64,000 bases of DNA from Salinisphaera japonica YTM-1 (GTDB taxonomy: Bacteria; Pseudomonadota; Gammaproteobacteria; Nevskiales; Salinisphaeraceae), in the NCBI RefSeq assembly GCF_003788585.1, contig NZ_AYKG01000068.1, positions 29,503 to 93,502 of the forward strand, read 5' to 3'. Position 1 is the first letter of the stretch, and each line of letters starts with the position of its first letter. Below, piece by piece: positions 8,838 through 17,088 of this stretch. The notes beneath the pieces were generated by a model. It worked only from the letters and a program-made list of their open reading frames with translations. It was not told the origin of the DNA and did no database searches. Both the position numbers and the translations under genes were made by a program.

Positions 8838-9101
8838 ATGCCGCGACTGAACATGCCTGATGAATGGGACCGCGCCGAACTCACAGGACGTATGTATGAA
8901 GCCATCGACCTTGAGACGGCCATTCGGGACGGGCGCTTCGCCTCCTTGGGCGAGCTCGCGGATTGTCTCACCGATCAATCCGAACTCATGAACCAAGCGC
9001 TTCGATGCCGGACTTGGATCATGCACGCGGACAAGCCCGGTTGCCCCGATCTGCATCGGACGATTGCCCGAACGCGACCGCGCGCGCGTTCGCCGATCTA
9101 A
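8838..9101 (+). CDS. Small hypothetical protein
   Basis: An 87-residue frame between DUF3158 and ssb, starting MPRLNMPDEWDRAEL. No domain recognised and no signal peptide. Its first 60 residues are amphipathic and helical; the last ten are Arg/Pro-rich. A purine-rich GGAGCGGACG precedes the ATG. A palindrome copy at 8778 lies in its upstream region and could regulate it. Accepted on codon use and spacing, with moderate confidence. Confidence 0.5.
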   Translation: MPRLNMPDEWDRAELTGRMYEAIDLETAIRDGRFASLGELADCLTDQSELMNQALRCRTWIMHADKPGCPDLHRTIARTRPRARSPI

Positions 9102-9205
9102 ATTCCGCGCGCCATCCGCGTGATTCATTGTTGTACCGCAACGCGCTCAGGACGAGGCTGATGCTGTCGAATAGCGACACTCACCCTGACTAACGGAGCG
9201 AACCG

Positions 9206-9655
9206 ATGTCGAACTTATTTACCGCTCGGGGCAATCTCGCTGCGGCCCCCGAACTCAAGACGGTCACCGTCAACGGCGAAGACCGCCAGGTCGCCGAAAT
9301 GCGCCTGTATTGCGATCGTGCCGTGCCGGACGGCGACGGCGGTTTCAAGGACAAGGGCGGATTTTGGCTCAATGTATCGCGCTGGGGCATCGCCGGTACG
9401 CATGCCGCTCGCGTGCTCGATAAGGGCGATCGCATCAAGGTCGAAGGCACGCTGGTACAGAACAGTTGGGAGAAGGATGGCGACAAGTTTTCCCGGCTCG
9501 AACTGACGGCCGATGATGTCACCCTGGATTTGTCACGCGTCGAATCGATCGCGCGCAAGCCGCGAAACCGACCGACGAACGGAACCGATGACAGTGCTGG
9601 CCACACTGTGACCACCCCGGAAGACGGCGCCCAACACGCCGCACCCGTCGGTTGA
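9206..9655 (+). CDS. ssb: Single-stranded DNA-binding protein
   Basis: A 149-residue OB-fold protein that coats single-stranded DNA during transfer and replication of the element. The N-terminus SNLFTARGNLAAAPELK and the core FWLNVSRWGIAGTHAARVLDKGDRIKVEGTLVQ are typical of conjugative-element SSBs. The tail is not the usual acidic DDDIPF-type tip; it instead contains AGHTVTTPEDGA, from a palindrome copy at 9598. The missing tip suggests it may not recruit host SSB-binding proteins in the normal way. CGGAGCG precedes the ATG. Neighbour of topB, as in ICEclc-type elements. Confidence 0.88.
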   Translation: MSNLFTARGNLAAAPELKTVTVNGEDRQVAEMRLYCDRAVPDGDGGFKDKGGFWLNVSRWGIAGTHAARVLDKGDRIKVEGTLVQNSWEKDGDKFSRLELTADDVTLDLSRVESIARKPRNRPTNGTDDSAGHTVTTPEDGAQHAAPVG

Positions 9656-9740
9656 TTCGTCCCATAGCCCGAGAGCTGATGCGCTGGCCACAGTGTGGCC
9701 AGCCTGATTTTCGGCCCGTTGGATACCGGAGGACACCACT

Positions 9741-9986
9741 ATGACCCCTGGAAACGCTGCGCCCCACGCCCGATCGTGTCGCGCGTGCGGCTGCACCGAC
9801 GCGGACTGTACCGGCTGCGTCGAACGCTCCGAGCAACCGTGCTATTGGGTGGGACCCGACTTGTGCTCGGCCTGTGACGATTGGGCTGGCCACACTGTGG
9901 CCAGCCGAGCCAACGCCAACCGGCAAGAACAACCCTTTAATCATCATGCAATTCACGATGCGCGGAATCATCTCGAAAATTTTTAA
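9741..9986 (+). CDS. Small Cys-rich, zinc-finger-like protein
   Basis: An 81-residue protein with CRACGCTDADCTGC, then PCYWVGPDLCSAC. These Cys pairs resemble a short zinc ribbon found in phage and integrative-element proteins of unknown role. The frame continues through AGHTVAS (palindrome copy at 9887). GGAGG lies nine bases before the ATG, so translation is likely. A palindrome copy at 9685 is just upstream. Probably nucleic-acid binding, by inference from the Cys pattern. Confidence 0.65.
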   Translation: MTPGNAAPHARSCRACGCTDADCTGCVERSEQPCYWVGPDLCSACDDWAGHTVASRANANRQEQPFNHHAIHDARNHLENF

Positions 9987-10305
9987 GGCGCATCGCAGCG
10001 CGCCGCCTGGCGTGGTCATCAGCGAGACTGATATCGACGCTGTACTTAATCATTTGCGGCGTCTGCCTTATCGGACGGCAACGCCCGCGAGTTGGGACAG
10101 ACAGCGCCTTTTGCTCCTGATTCGCGAATGCATCGGAAAGAAACCCGTTATCGGGCAATTCAATGAGATCGCACCGGGTGTGTTCGCTGTTATCAAGCCG
10201 ATGGGCGTGGATCTGACGAATTACCACGATTCCCACGGTCGGTACCAAGTCTGGCTCATGATTCGATCGTGGGGAACGGACCTGGCTCGGATTACCGATC
10301 TTTAA
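9946..10305 (+). CDS. Hypothetical protein
   Basis: About 119 residues from the ATG at 9946 (MQFTMRGIISK); an ATG at 9958 is equally possible. It overlaps the end of the preceding frame. No domain recognised. The segment NHLRRLPYRTATPASWDRQR looks like a helical DNA-binding stretch, and the C-terminus (GVFAVIKPMGVDLTNYHD) is mixed. Base composition is lower in G/C than its neighbours, which may point to separate acquisition. Followed by a palindrome copy at 10320. Confidence 0.5.
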   Translation: MQFTMRGIISKIFKAHRSAPPGVVISETDIDAVLNHLRRLPYRTATPASWDRQRLLLLIRECIGKKPVIGQFNEIAPGVFAVIKPMGVDLTNYHDSHGRYQVWLMIRSWGTDLARITDL

Positions 10306-10544
10306 GGCAAATGGCAGGCTGGCCACAGTGTGGCCAGCCTGCTCGCCGGACGGCGCTTGCCCCTTACAGAAGCACCCAAGATCGGCGAATATGTGCCTAT
10401 ATTAAGCAAAATTGAGTCGAAAAGTCGATTTCTATCCGGTATCAGGTGTGGGAAGCGAAATTACACGCTAGGCTGCACCCATTTTTCCGCTCGCAGTGCA
10501 GTCGGGCTGCGATGCTGTCGGCGTCACTCATTCCCGACAGACCC

Positions 10545-12551
10545 ATGGCTGGCGACACCGTCTATCTCTGCGAAAAGCCGTCCCAGGCCCGCGACATCGC
10601 CCGGATCCTCGGCGCGACCCACAAGACCAAGCACTATCTCGCCGGTTCCGGCGTGACCGTGACCTGGTGTTTCGGCCATCTACTGGAAATGGCCGCGCCT
10701 GATTGCTACGGCGACGAGTACAAACGCTGGTCGCTAGATACGCTGCCGATCATCCCGGACCCGTGGCGCCTCGATGTCCGGCCCAAGGTCAAGGCGCAGT
10801 ACAACGCCATCGAACAATTGCTAGGCAAGGCTCGGCATGTCGTAGTCGCGACCGACGCCGACCGCGAGGGCGAAACGATCGCCCGCGAGCTCTTGGATCG
10901 CTGCGCGTACCGGGGCCGCATATCGCGGCTGTGGCTGTCCGCGCTCGATGACGCCAGTATCCGCAAGGCCCTGGGCCGCCTGAAAGACGGCGCCGAGACC
11001 GAAGCGCTCTATCACGCCGGCCTCGGCCGGGCCCGCGCGGATTGGCTGGTCGGCATGAACCTCACCCGCGCCTATACCGCCATGGCGCGCTCCCAGGGCC
11101 ACGATCGGCTACTACCCGTGGGCCGGGTCCAGACACCGACGCTGCGGCTTGTCGTCGATCGCGATCGTGCGATCGAATCATTCAAGCCGGTTCCGTATTG
11201 GGATCTGGTGGCGACACTGGCGACCGATGCAGGCGAGACGTTCGACGCCCAGTGGCAGCCGCCGGCGGACATGACCGACGCCAAGGGCCGCTGTCTCAAT
11301 GAAGAGGCGGCCCGACGCATGGCGCAACAGATCGAGGGCGACGCTGCCCGAGTAACAGCCGCCGAAACGACGCGCAAGCGCGCGTCGGCGCCTTTGCCTT
11401 ACGATCTCGGCACGCTGCAGCAGGACGCCAATAAAACCGCTGACATGGGCGCACAGGCCGTATTGAGCACGGTGCAGGCGCTGTACGAGACGCACAAGGC
11501 GGTCACCTATCCGCGAACCGACTGCCGCTATCTGCCGACCAGCATGCAGGGTGAAGCGGATGCCGTGCTTGACGCGATGGCGCGCACCGACCCGCGGGTG
11601 GCGGGCGCAGTCGAGGGGGCGAATACGTCGCGCCAGGCGCGCGTGTTCAACGACGGCAAGATTACGGCGCACCACGCCATGATCCCCACGACCGAGCCGG
11701 CCGATCTCGGCCGGATGTCCGACACGGAGCGGCTGATCTATCGGATGATCCGGACACGCTATCTGGCGCAGTTCTATCCCGATCACGAATACGACCGCAC
11801 TGTCCTTGCGCTCGACATGGGCGGCGCGGCGTTTCGCGCCACCGGCAATGGGGTCGTCGTTGCCGGCTGGAAGGCTGTCACAGGCCATGCCGGCGCCGAT
11901 GAGGCGGATCAAGCCGGCAATGCGCGTCTGCCGATAGTGCGCGAGGGCGACCGCTGCCCGGTCCAGGGCGCGGCGGTTCAGGCCAAACAGACCCAGCCAC
12001 CGGCGCACTACACCGAAGGCACATTGCTTGCGGCCATGAAAAATGTCGCCTCGCTGGTGACGGACGAACGGCTCAAAAAGATCCTCAAGGACACCGCCGG
12101 CCTGGGCACCGAAGCCACACGTGCCGGCATCATATCCACGCTGATCGAGCGCCGGTTTCTGGCCCAAAAGAAAAAGAAACTGGTCGCGACCGACGGCGGC
12201 CGGGCCTTGATCGACATGCTCCCGCGGGCCATCACGAACCCGGACACCACGGCGGTATGGGAACAGGCCCTGGATGAAATCAGTGCTGGGCGCATGACGC
12301 TCGATGATTTTGTCACGCGGCAAACGCAGTGGATACACAAGGCGGTCAGCCAAGTGCAGCAGCATGGTTTGAATGTGCCGCAAGGCATCGCAACCGGGCC
12401 GCAGAAGCAATGTCCCGAGTGCGACAAGCCCATGCGCAAACGCAAGAGCCGGCACGGGGCGTTCTGGGGTTGCACCGGCTATCCGGACTGCAGGGCCACC
12501 GTCCAGATCGGCGGCGGCAAGAAAGGCCGCCAGAAGAAACAGGCGACGTGA
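10545..12551 (+). CDS. topB: DNA topoisomerase III
   Basis: A 668-residue type IA topoisomerase that relaxes or decatenates DNA, expected to act in element transfer or replication. The TOPRIM fold starts with YLCEKPSQARDIARILG (Glu10), and the metal-binding Asp-x-Asp-x-Glu is at residues 104-108 (DADRE). The active-site tyrosine is Tyr322 in VTYPRTDCRYLP. The C-terminus carries a four-Cys zinc ribbon (CPECDKPM, then CTGYPDC). I place the start at the ATG at 10545 because homologues begin a few residues before VYLCEKPSQ; the frame is open further upstream to 10446. Followed by a clear terminator. Confidence 0.93.
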   Translation: MAGDTVYLCEKPSQARDIARILGATHKTKHYLAGSGVTVTWCFGHLLEMAAPDCYGDEYKRWSLDTLPIIPDPWRLDVRPKVKAQYNAIEQLLGKARHVVVATDADREGETIARELLDRCAYRGRISRLWLSALDDASIRKALGRLKDGAETEALYHAGLGRARADWLVGMNLTRAYTAMARSQGHDRLLPVGRVQTPTLRLVVDRDRAIESFKPVPYWDLVATLATDAGETFDAQWQPPADMTDAKGRCLNEEAARRMAQQIEGDAARVTAAETTRKRASAPLPYDLGTLQQDANKTADMGAQAVLSTVQALYETHKAVTYPRTDCRYLPTSMQGEADAVLDAMARTDPRVAGAVEGANTSRQARVFNDGKITAHHAMIPTTEPADLGRMSDTERLIYRMIRTRYLAQFYPDHEYDRTVLALDMGGAAFRATGNGVVVAGWKAVTGHAGADEADQAGNARLPIVREGDRCPVQGAAVQAKQTQPPAHYTEGTLLAAMKNVASLVTDERLKKILKDTAGLGTEATRAGIISTLIERRFLAQKKKKLVATDGGRALIDMLPRAITNPDTTAVWEQALDEISAGRMTLDDFVTRQTQWIHKAVSQVQQHGLNVPQGIATGPQKQCPECDKPMRKRKSRHGAFWGCTGYPDCRATVQIGGGKKGRQKKQAT

Positions 12552-12599
12552 CCCGCCGCCTTGGTGTTCCGGGACCGGGAATCCGAGCGGGCAATCAAC

Positions 12600-12628
12600 A
12601 ATTCAGCGCGAACCGCGCTGAATTTTCT
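12600..12628 (+). terminator. Rho-independent terminator after topB
   Basis: A perfect 11-bp stem, AATTCAGCGCG at 12600-12610 pairing with CGCGCTGAATT at 12614-12624, with a three-base loop and a T-rich run. It separates the maintenance cluster from the conjugation operon. Confidence 0.8.
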
Positions 12629-12688
12629 GTTGTTCCCGCCCTGATCCTGCGCCAGTTTGAGCGCGAATCCTTGGCGGAACGAATCATC

Positions 12689-13267
12689 ATGCACCGGTCA
12701 CAATTGACGAGTCCGCGCACACCGACCGTACTCGCGGGTCTGACCGCGCTGCTGCTGGTGTTGGGCGGCTGCGCCAGCACACAGGCGCACGCGCCGGCTC
12801 ATCAGGCGTCAACCGGCGCACCGGCCACGCCGGATCTCTACGCTTTGCCCTCGGACGTTCCCACGGCCAATGTCGTGCGCACCGGCCGTTATCAGCTGGT
12901 CCCGCTGGCCCCGACCTCCGGTCAGCGGGATCTGCTGCGCCAGGCCGTGTCCATCGATCTCCCCCAATCGATGCATCTCACGGTCCGCGACGGCCTGGAA
13001 CATGCGCTGAGGGATTCCGGGCTGCGTCTATGCCCCCGCCAGGCGCAGACCGGCTTCTTCTCGTCCCCGTTGCCGGCCGTGCACCGCGAGCTCGGGCCGA
13101 CAACGCTATCCGACGCCCTGCAGGTGCTCGCCGGCCCGGCCTGGCGCCTGCACGTCGACTTCGCCGATCGCACGGTGTGCTTTAGCCGCCGCGCACAGCC
13201 GGCGGTCGCGGTGACGCGCACGCCGTACCCGACCCGCGACCGCGGCCCCGTGTCGGCGCGAGAGTGA
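12689..13267 (+). CDS. PilL-like N-terminal lipoprotein of the conjugative element (TIGR03748)
   Basis: A 192-residue exported lipoprotein opening the transfer operon. After a hydrophobic stretch the lipobox LGGC (LLLVLGGCAST) marks signal peptidase II cleavage. The rest matches the PilL N-terminal domain: YQLVPLAPTSGQRDLLRQAV, then GLEHALRDSGLRLC, then ALQVLAGPAWRLHVD, a secretin-domain-like fold. I use the ATG at 12689; the frame is open upstream but that part overlaps topB in another frame. Role in a pilus or envelope channel is inferred from the family. Confidence 0.82.
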   Translation: MHRSQLTSPRTPTVLAGLTALLLVLGGCASTQAHAPAHQASTGAPATPDLYALPSDVPTANVVRTGRYQLVPLAPTSGQRDLLRQAVSIDLPQSMHLTVRDGLEHALRDSGLRLCPRQAQTGFFSSPLPAVHRELGPTTLSDALQVLAGPAWRLHVDFADRTVCFSRRAQPAVAVTRTPYPTRDRGPVSARE

Positions 13268-13322
13268 TCGCGTCGCGCCCGACAACGGCGACCGTTTCGT
13301 TCCCATACACGAGGCCCTGACC

Positions 13323-14543
13323 ATGCGATACCGCACCCTTCCGATCGCCCTGATAATCGCGGCCTCGCTGACGCCGGTCGCCGGCTGCAGCGATAACGAC
13401 GGGTCCGCCAACGATCAAAGTCAGGGCACAGACCTCGCGGCCGAGCAGAGCGCGGATTCGTCAGGCCAGACGTCAGACAACGGCTCGCAAGACAGTTCGC
13501 CGATTCCAGTCAATGATCCGAACAAGACCGCCGACACGGCGAGCACATCACCCCAATCGAAACCCGCGCCGCCGGCGCCGGACCGGGTCCAGCAACTGGC
13601 CCAGCAGATCGCCAGCATCAAGCAGGCCAATCAGAAGCGCCTGGATCAACAGGCCCAGCGCATCGATGCGCTCGAGCAACAGGTCGCCGCGCTGACCAAG
13701 CGCCTGCGCCAACGGCCGCAGCCGACATCGGCACACGCGAAGCCGGACCAGCAAAAGACCAACCCTGCCAAGACGCAGGCGCCGGATGCGGTATTCCCGC
13801 AATCGAGCGACAGCGCCGCGTCACGGGAATCCAAATCGGACGCGGGTCAGTCCGCCGATGCAAGTAACAACGACGAATCAGCCGACGACAGCGACGGCGA
13901 ACCTGCTTCGTCTGATTCCCCGCCTGCATCAGGCAACGTCACCGGCCCGAATATCGTCACGCACTGCCCGGCCCACGGTGACGCAGCCGATCAATTCGAT
14001 GTGTTCTTTCAGGCCGCGACCGGCGACGCGCTGGATGCCGCCGCCGATCAGGTCCAATCGGCCGGGCTGTCGGATTGGTTCGCCCGCGCACGCACCGGCC
14101 GGCTCTACGTGGGCCGTTACGGCAATTGCCCGCTGGCCGCACGTCGTCGCGACGATGTGCATGAGCGCACCGGCCTGGCACTGAATATCCGGGCAGTCGC
14201 CCCGCATCACGCGGGCACATCCAAGAGCACGGATCACAGCCCCGCGCACGACGACGGCGCGGCCGACAACGCCGCTGCGTCGATCCGACGCGCGGCCACT
14301 GAACCGGTCCAACCGGTCGTGACCAACGCGCCCTTCGAGGTCATTGGCGTCGAGCTGCGCGGTACGCATCACTTTCTCGGCGTTGCGCCGCACGGCGTCT
14401 CTCGTCTGAGTGGCGTGACGTGGCTGGCGCCCGGCAATGCCTATGGCACCTGGACACTGCGCGCCATTCGCACCGATGCCGGGACCGCCACCTTTGCGCA
14501 TGGCGGTCGCACGATCGCCGTGGCCCTGCCGCGGCGAGGTTGA
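13323..14543 (+). CDS. Conjugative-element lipoprotein with coiled coil
   Basis: A 406-residue predicted lipoprotein (lipobox VAGC after MRYRTLPIALIIAASLTP). Residues 25-85 are Ser/Asp/Gln-rich; about 85-125 form a coiled coil (QQLAQQIASIKQANQKRLD); a long disordered linker follows. The segment FDVFFQAATGDALDAAADQV is SPOR-like. The C-terminus (FEVIGVELRGTHHFLGVAPH, then YGTWTLRAIR) resembles pilus-assembly-associated domains. It lies between PilL and the PFL_4693-type gene, so it is probably a structural envelope component. The exact family is not known to me. Confidence 0.7.
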   Translation: MRYRTLPIALIIAASLTPVAGCSDNDGSANDQSQGTDLAAEQSADSSGQTSDNGSQDSSPIPVNDPNKTADTASTSPQSKPAPPAPDRVQQLAQQIASIKQANQKRLDQQAQRIDALEQQVAALTKRLRQRPQPTSAHAKPDQQKTNPAKTQAPDAVFPQSSDSAASRESKSDAGQSADASNNDESADDSDGEPASSDSPPASGNVTGPNIVTHCPAHGDAADQFDVFFQAATGDALDAAADQVQSAGLSDWFARARTGRLYVGRYGNCPLAARRRDDVHERTGLALNIRAVAPHHAGTSKSTDHSPAHDDGAADNAAASIRRAATEPVQPVVTNAPFEVIGVELRGTHHFLGVAPHGVSRLSGVTWLAPGNAYGTWTLRAIRTDAGTATFAHGGRTIAVALPRRG

Positions 14544-14546
14544 GCC

Positions 14547-15302
14547 ATGCATCGACACCGGATAAGCCGCGGCGCGCTGGCTCTTGGTATGGCCGCGGCA
14601 GTGAGCCTGCCTGCCGCCGCACAGAACCAGACGGCGCCGGCCATGCTCAAGCGGGCCGAGACCACCGACCGGGCCACCCAATCACGCCAGACGCGCGAGA
14701 CCGCGATTGCCAAGCAGCGGGCCAAGCAGTGGAATCTATCGGTCACTGAATGGGAGCGCTACAAGACGCTGCTCAAGGGCATCGACGGCTATCGCTCCGA
14801 CAAGCTGGATCCGTTGACCGAACTCGGGATCCGGGCACGCTCGCGTGCCGAACGGCGGCGTTACGCGCGCAAACTCGCCCGTGTCGAGCATGACCGAGCG
14901 CAGCGGATCATGGCCTTTCAAAAGACCTATGACCAGGTCTTTTCGCAGCTGTATCCCCAGCAAACGCCGGTCAACGCGGATGGCATGACACAAGCCCTCA
15001 TGTCGGGCCAGCAGACCGCTGCCAAGCTCGGTCTCGATGGATCGGCGCGCAAGGCCGTGTTCGTGCGCCTGCATGACTGCAACGCCTGTCGCACCAGGGT
15101 CAAGCAGCTAGCCGCGGCCGATACGCCGATGGACATTTTCGTCGTCGATGCCGATTCCGACGATGCGATCCGGTCCTGGGCGATGGCCGTCGGCCTGGAT
15201 CCCAAGCGCGTGCGCGGCGGCACAATTACGCTCAACCACGCGCCGAAAGCCGTGGCCAAACAGCTGGCCGACGAGTCACTGCCGCGCGTGATCAATCGCT
15301 GA
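14547..15302 (+). CDS. Conjugative-element protein, PFL_4693 family (TIGR03759)
   Basis: A 251-residue exported protein: signal peptide ending near SLPAAAQ, then a helical region with the family signature WNLSVTEWERYKTLLKG and LDPLTELGIRARSRAERRRY. The C-terminal 90 residues look thioredoxin-like, with a redox-type CNAC in HDCNACRTRVKQL, so it may shuffle disulfides in periplasmic transfer proteins; that is inference. The start at 14547 follows the previous stop by three bases. Confidence 0.85.
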   Translation: MHRHRISRGALALGMAAAVSLPAAAQNQTAPAMLKRAETTDRATQSRQTRETAIAKQRAKQWNLSVTEWERYKTLLKGIDGYRSDKLDPLTELGIRARSRAERRRYARKLARVEHDRAQRIMAFQKTYDQVFSQLYPQQTPVNADGMTQALMSGQQTAAKLGLDGSARKAVFVRLHDCNACRTRVKQLAAADTPMDIFVVDADSDDAIRSWAMAVGLDPKRVRGGTITLNHAPKAVAKQLADESLPRVINR

Positions 15303-15306
15303 TCCC

Positions 15307-16011
15307 ATGCGGGCCCGGCTGCTCATCTGGCTGGTCTGCGGCGTCGCCCCGGCGGCGATCGCCGCCGGACACACCGTGCCGACGGCGTATGCGAACGCCG
15401 CGCACGCGCGCCAGGTACCGCCTAGAATGCTCTATGCCCTGTCACTGACCGAATCGGCGGCGACGCTGTCATTCGGTCGCCGGCCCTGGCCGTGGACGCT
15501 CAACATCGCCGGCCGCGGCGAGCGCTATGCCAGCCGCGACGCGGCCTGCCAAGCGCTAACGGCCGCGCTCACGCACACGACAATCGTCGACGTCGGCCTC
15601 GGCCAGCTCAACGTGCATTGGCAACAGAGGCTGTTCGGAACCGATGGCCGTTTCGCCGATCCCTGCGCGGCACTCAATCCCTACGCCAACCTGGATGCCG
15701 CGGCGGCGATTCTGTATCGCTGCCACGAGCGGACCGGTGGCAGTTGGATCGTCGCCGCGGGCTGCTATCACCGGCCGGCCGGCGGCCCCCCGGCCGCGCG
15801 CTATCGCGACGCCTTCTCTCGGGAACTCGCGCGACTGCGCGACGACGGCCTGCGGGTCGCGACCGGACACACACCCGGCCCGCCCCCTATCGGCGCCCAG
15901 CCGGCCGCGGCGGTCGGAACGAAGGCCGAGAACCCGTCCACGGCGACCGCGAGCCGCGTGACCTGGATCAATCCCACACACGACAACCGGAGCAGCCATG
16001 GGCTTGACTAG
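15307..16011 (+). CDS. Lytic transglycosylase (VirB1-like, SLT domain)
   Basis: A 234-residue periplasmic peptidoglycan hydrolase that would open the wall for the secretion channel. A signal peptide (MRARLLIWLVCGVAPAAIA) is followed by the SLT fold: catalytic Glu in ALSLTESAAT, then VGLGQLNVHWQ, then NPYANLDAAAAILYRCHE, and AAGCYHRP. The C-terminal 55 residues are Pro/Ala-rich and disordered. The end overlaps the next gene by 14 bases. It is in the usual place for this operon type. Confidence 0.88.
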   Translation: MRARLLIWLVCGVAPAAIAAGHTVPTAYANAAHARQVPPRMLYALSLTESAATLSFGRRPWPWTLNIAGRGERYASRDAACQALTAALTHTTIVDVGLGQLNVHWQQRLFGTDGRFADPCAALNPYANLDAAAAILYRCHERTGGSWIVAAGCYHRPAGGPPAARYRDAFSRELARLRDDGLRVATGHTPGPPPIGAQPAAAVGTKAENPSTATASRVTWINPTHDNRSSHGLD

Positions 16012-16531
16012 CCGAACGCTGTCATGGGTCTTGATCGCGAGCGTGGCGCCCCTGGCGTCGGCCCAGGCCGGGCTCACCGTGATCGGCGACCACGGCGGAC
16101 AATCGGCGCGTGCCTACTACGCCCCGATCGCCGGGGCCGGCATCGATGAACAACACGCCTACAGCGCGCGCGCCGAAGCCATGAGCCGCGGCCCCGTCAA
16201 AGAAGCGGATCTATTGCCGGTCCAATCGAATCGACTCACGCCCGGCGCGGTAACCGCCCGCAAGCTCACGCTCCCGTCCGGGATGACGCCGTTTTTTATT
16301 ATCGGTGCGGACCGGATGTCGTTGCGCTGGATCAAACAGCGCGCCGCCCGCCTGCGCGATCTGCACGCCGTGGGCCTCGTGGTCAACGTCGGGTCCGCCG
16401 CTCAATTGACGCAGTTGCGCGCGGTCGGCGGCGGCCTGGTGATGCGACCCGTGGCTGGCAACGACATCGCCCGGCGGCTGGATCTGGCCCATTACCCCGT
16501 GCTCATCACACCCAAAGGAATTCAGCAATGA
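15998..16531 (+). CDS. Conjugative-element protein, PFL_4695 family (TIGR03765)
   Basis: A 177-residue periplasmic protein: signal peptide to about ASAQA, then LTVIGDHGGQSARAYYAPIA and PSGMTPFFIIGADRMSLRWI, which mark the family. VLITPKGIQQ ends the protein. Molecular role unknown. It overlaps the transglycosylase at its start and the next gene by four bases at its end. Confidence 0.85.
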   Translation: MGLTSRTLSWVLIASVAPLASAQAGLTVIGDHGGQSARAYYAPIAGAGIDEQHAYSARAEAMSRGPVKEADLLPVQSNRLTPGAVTARKLTLPSGMTPFFIIGADRMSLRWIKQRAARLRDLHAVGLVVNVGSAAQLTQLRAVGGGLVMRPVAGNDIARRLDLAHYPVLITPKGIQQ

Positions 16532-17088
16532 GCCAACACGCGAGACAACCCATCGATCTGTACCGCGTTTATCACCATGACGCCGAGGCGGCGACACGGT
16601 TTCTCGGCGACGTTGTCGACATCGTCGACCGCGTCGAGCAAACACTGGGTTATGAGGGCCTGTCATCGGCCGCGCTGCAATGGGAGACCGCCGATCTGTA
16701 TGCCCTGCAGCGGCTCGCCCTGCGCTATGCCGAAACCGCGCTCGACAAGAGCGACTGGATCACCCTGCATCGTTATGTCGCCCAACTGGCGGTGGCCGAC
16801 GGCGCCCAGAGTCCATGGCCATGGCAGGCCATGGATCTGATGGGTTTCGCGCTATCCGACTACCTGGCGGATCGTCCCGCTGCCGGCGATCCGCTGTTGC
16901 ACGAGATCGTCGCTGTCACCCGTCAGGGCGCGGCTGACGCGATCCATGACGTGTATCGGCGCTCTCGTTGCAATCTCTATGACGCGATCCGCAGCGACCG
17001 GGCACAAGACGGGATGCTGGATGATCTGTGTGAGACGGTCATCGCCCGCCGGCCCAATCGAGCCACCGAGACCCCGGCGGGGACCTGA
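16528..17088 (+). CDS. Conserved hypothetical protein before traD
   Basis: A 186-residue soluble, helical, acidic protein (MSQHARQPIDLYRVYHHDAE). No signal peptide or membrane segment, so probably cytoplasmic. A gene of this size regularly precedes the coupling protein in these operons, which suggests it helps TraD; no domain recognised. Overlaps by four bases upstream and by one base with traD. Confidence 0.65.
   Translation: MSQHARQPIDLYRVYHHDAEAATRFLGDVVDIVDRVEQTLGYEGLSSAALQWETADLYALQRLALRYAETALDKSDWITLHRYVAQLAVADGAQSPWPWQAMDLMGFALSDYLADRPAAGDPLLHEIVAVTRQGAADAIHDVYRRSRCNLYDAIRSDRAQDGMLDDLCETVIARRPNRATETPAGT

Larger units (their letters stand above)
6126..10336. repeat. Ten-copy 17-bp palindrome family TGGCCACASTGTGGCCA
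   Basis: Copies at 6126-6142, 6222-6238, 7019-7035, 7237-7253, 8088-8104, 8778-8794, 9598-9614, 9685-9701, 9887-9903 and 10320-10336. Seven are perfect; those at 6222, 7237 and 9598 have one mismatch. The centre is C or G. Copies lie both between genes and within coding sequence, where they translate in frame as AGHTVA(S/T). I saw none elsewhere in the window. This looks like a protein-binding array, possibly centromere-like sites for ParB or operators of an element-encoded regulator. Confidence 0.85.

Noticed and set aside
6126..10336. The ten palindromes as Rho-independent terminators
   Set aside because: Several are inside genes and none has a T-tract.
10446..10544. Upstream start of topoisomerase III
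   Set aside because: Residues before the ATG at 10545 do not belong to the family, and homologues begin close to VYLCEKPSQ.
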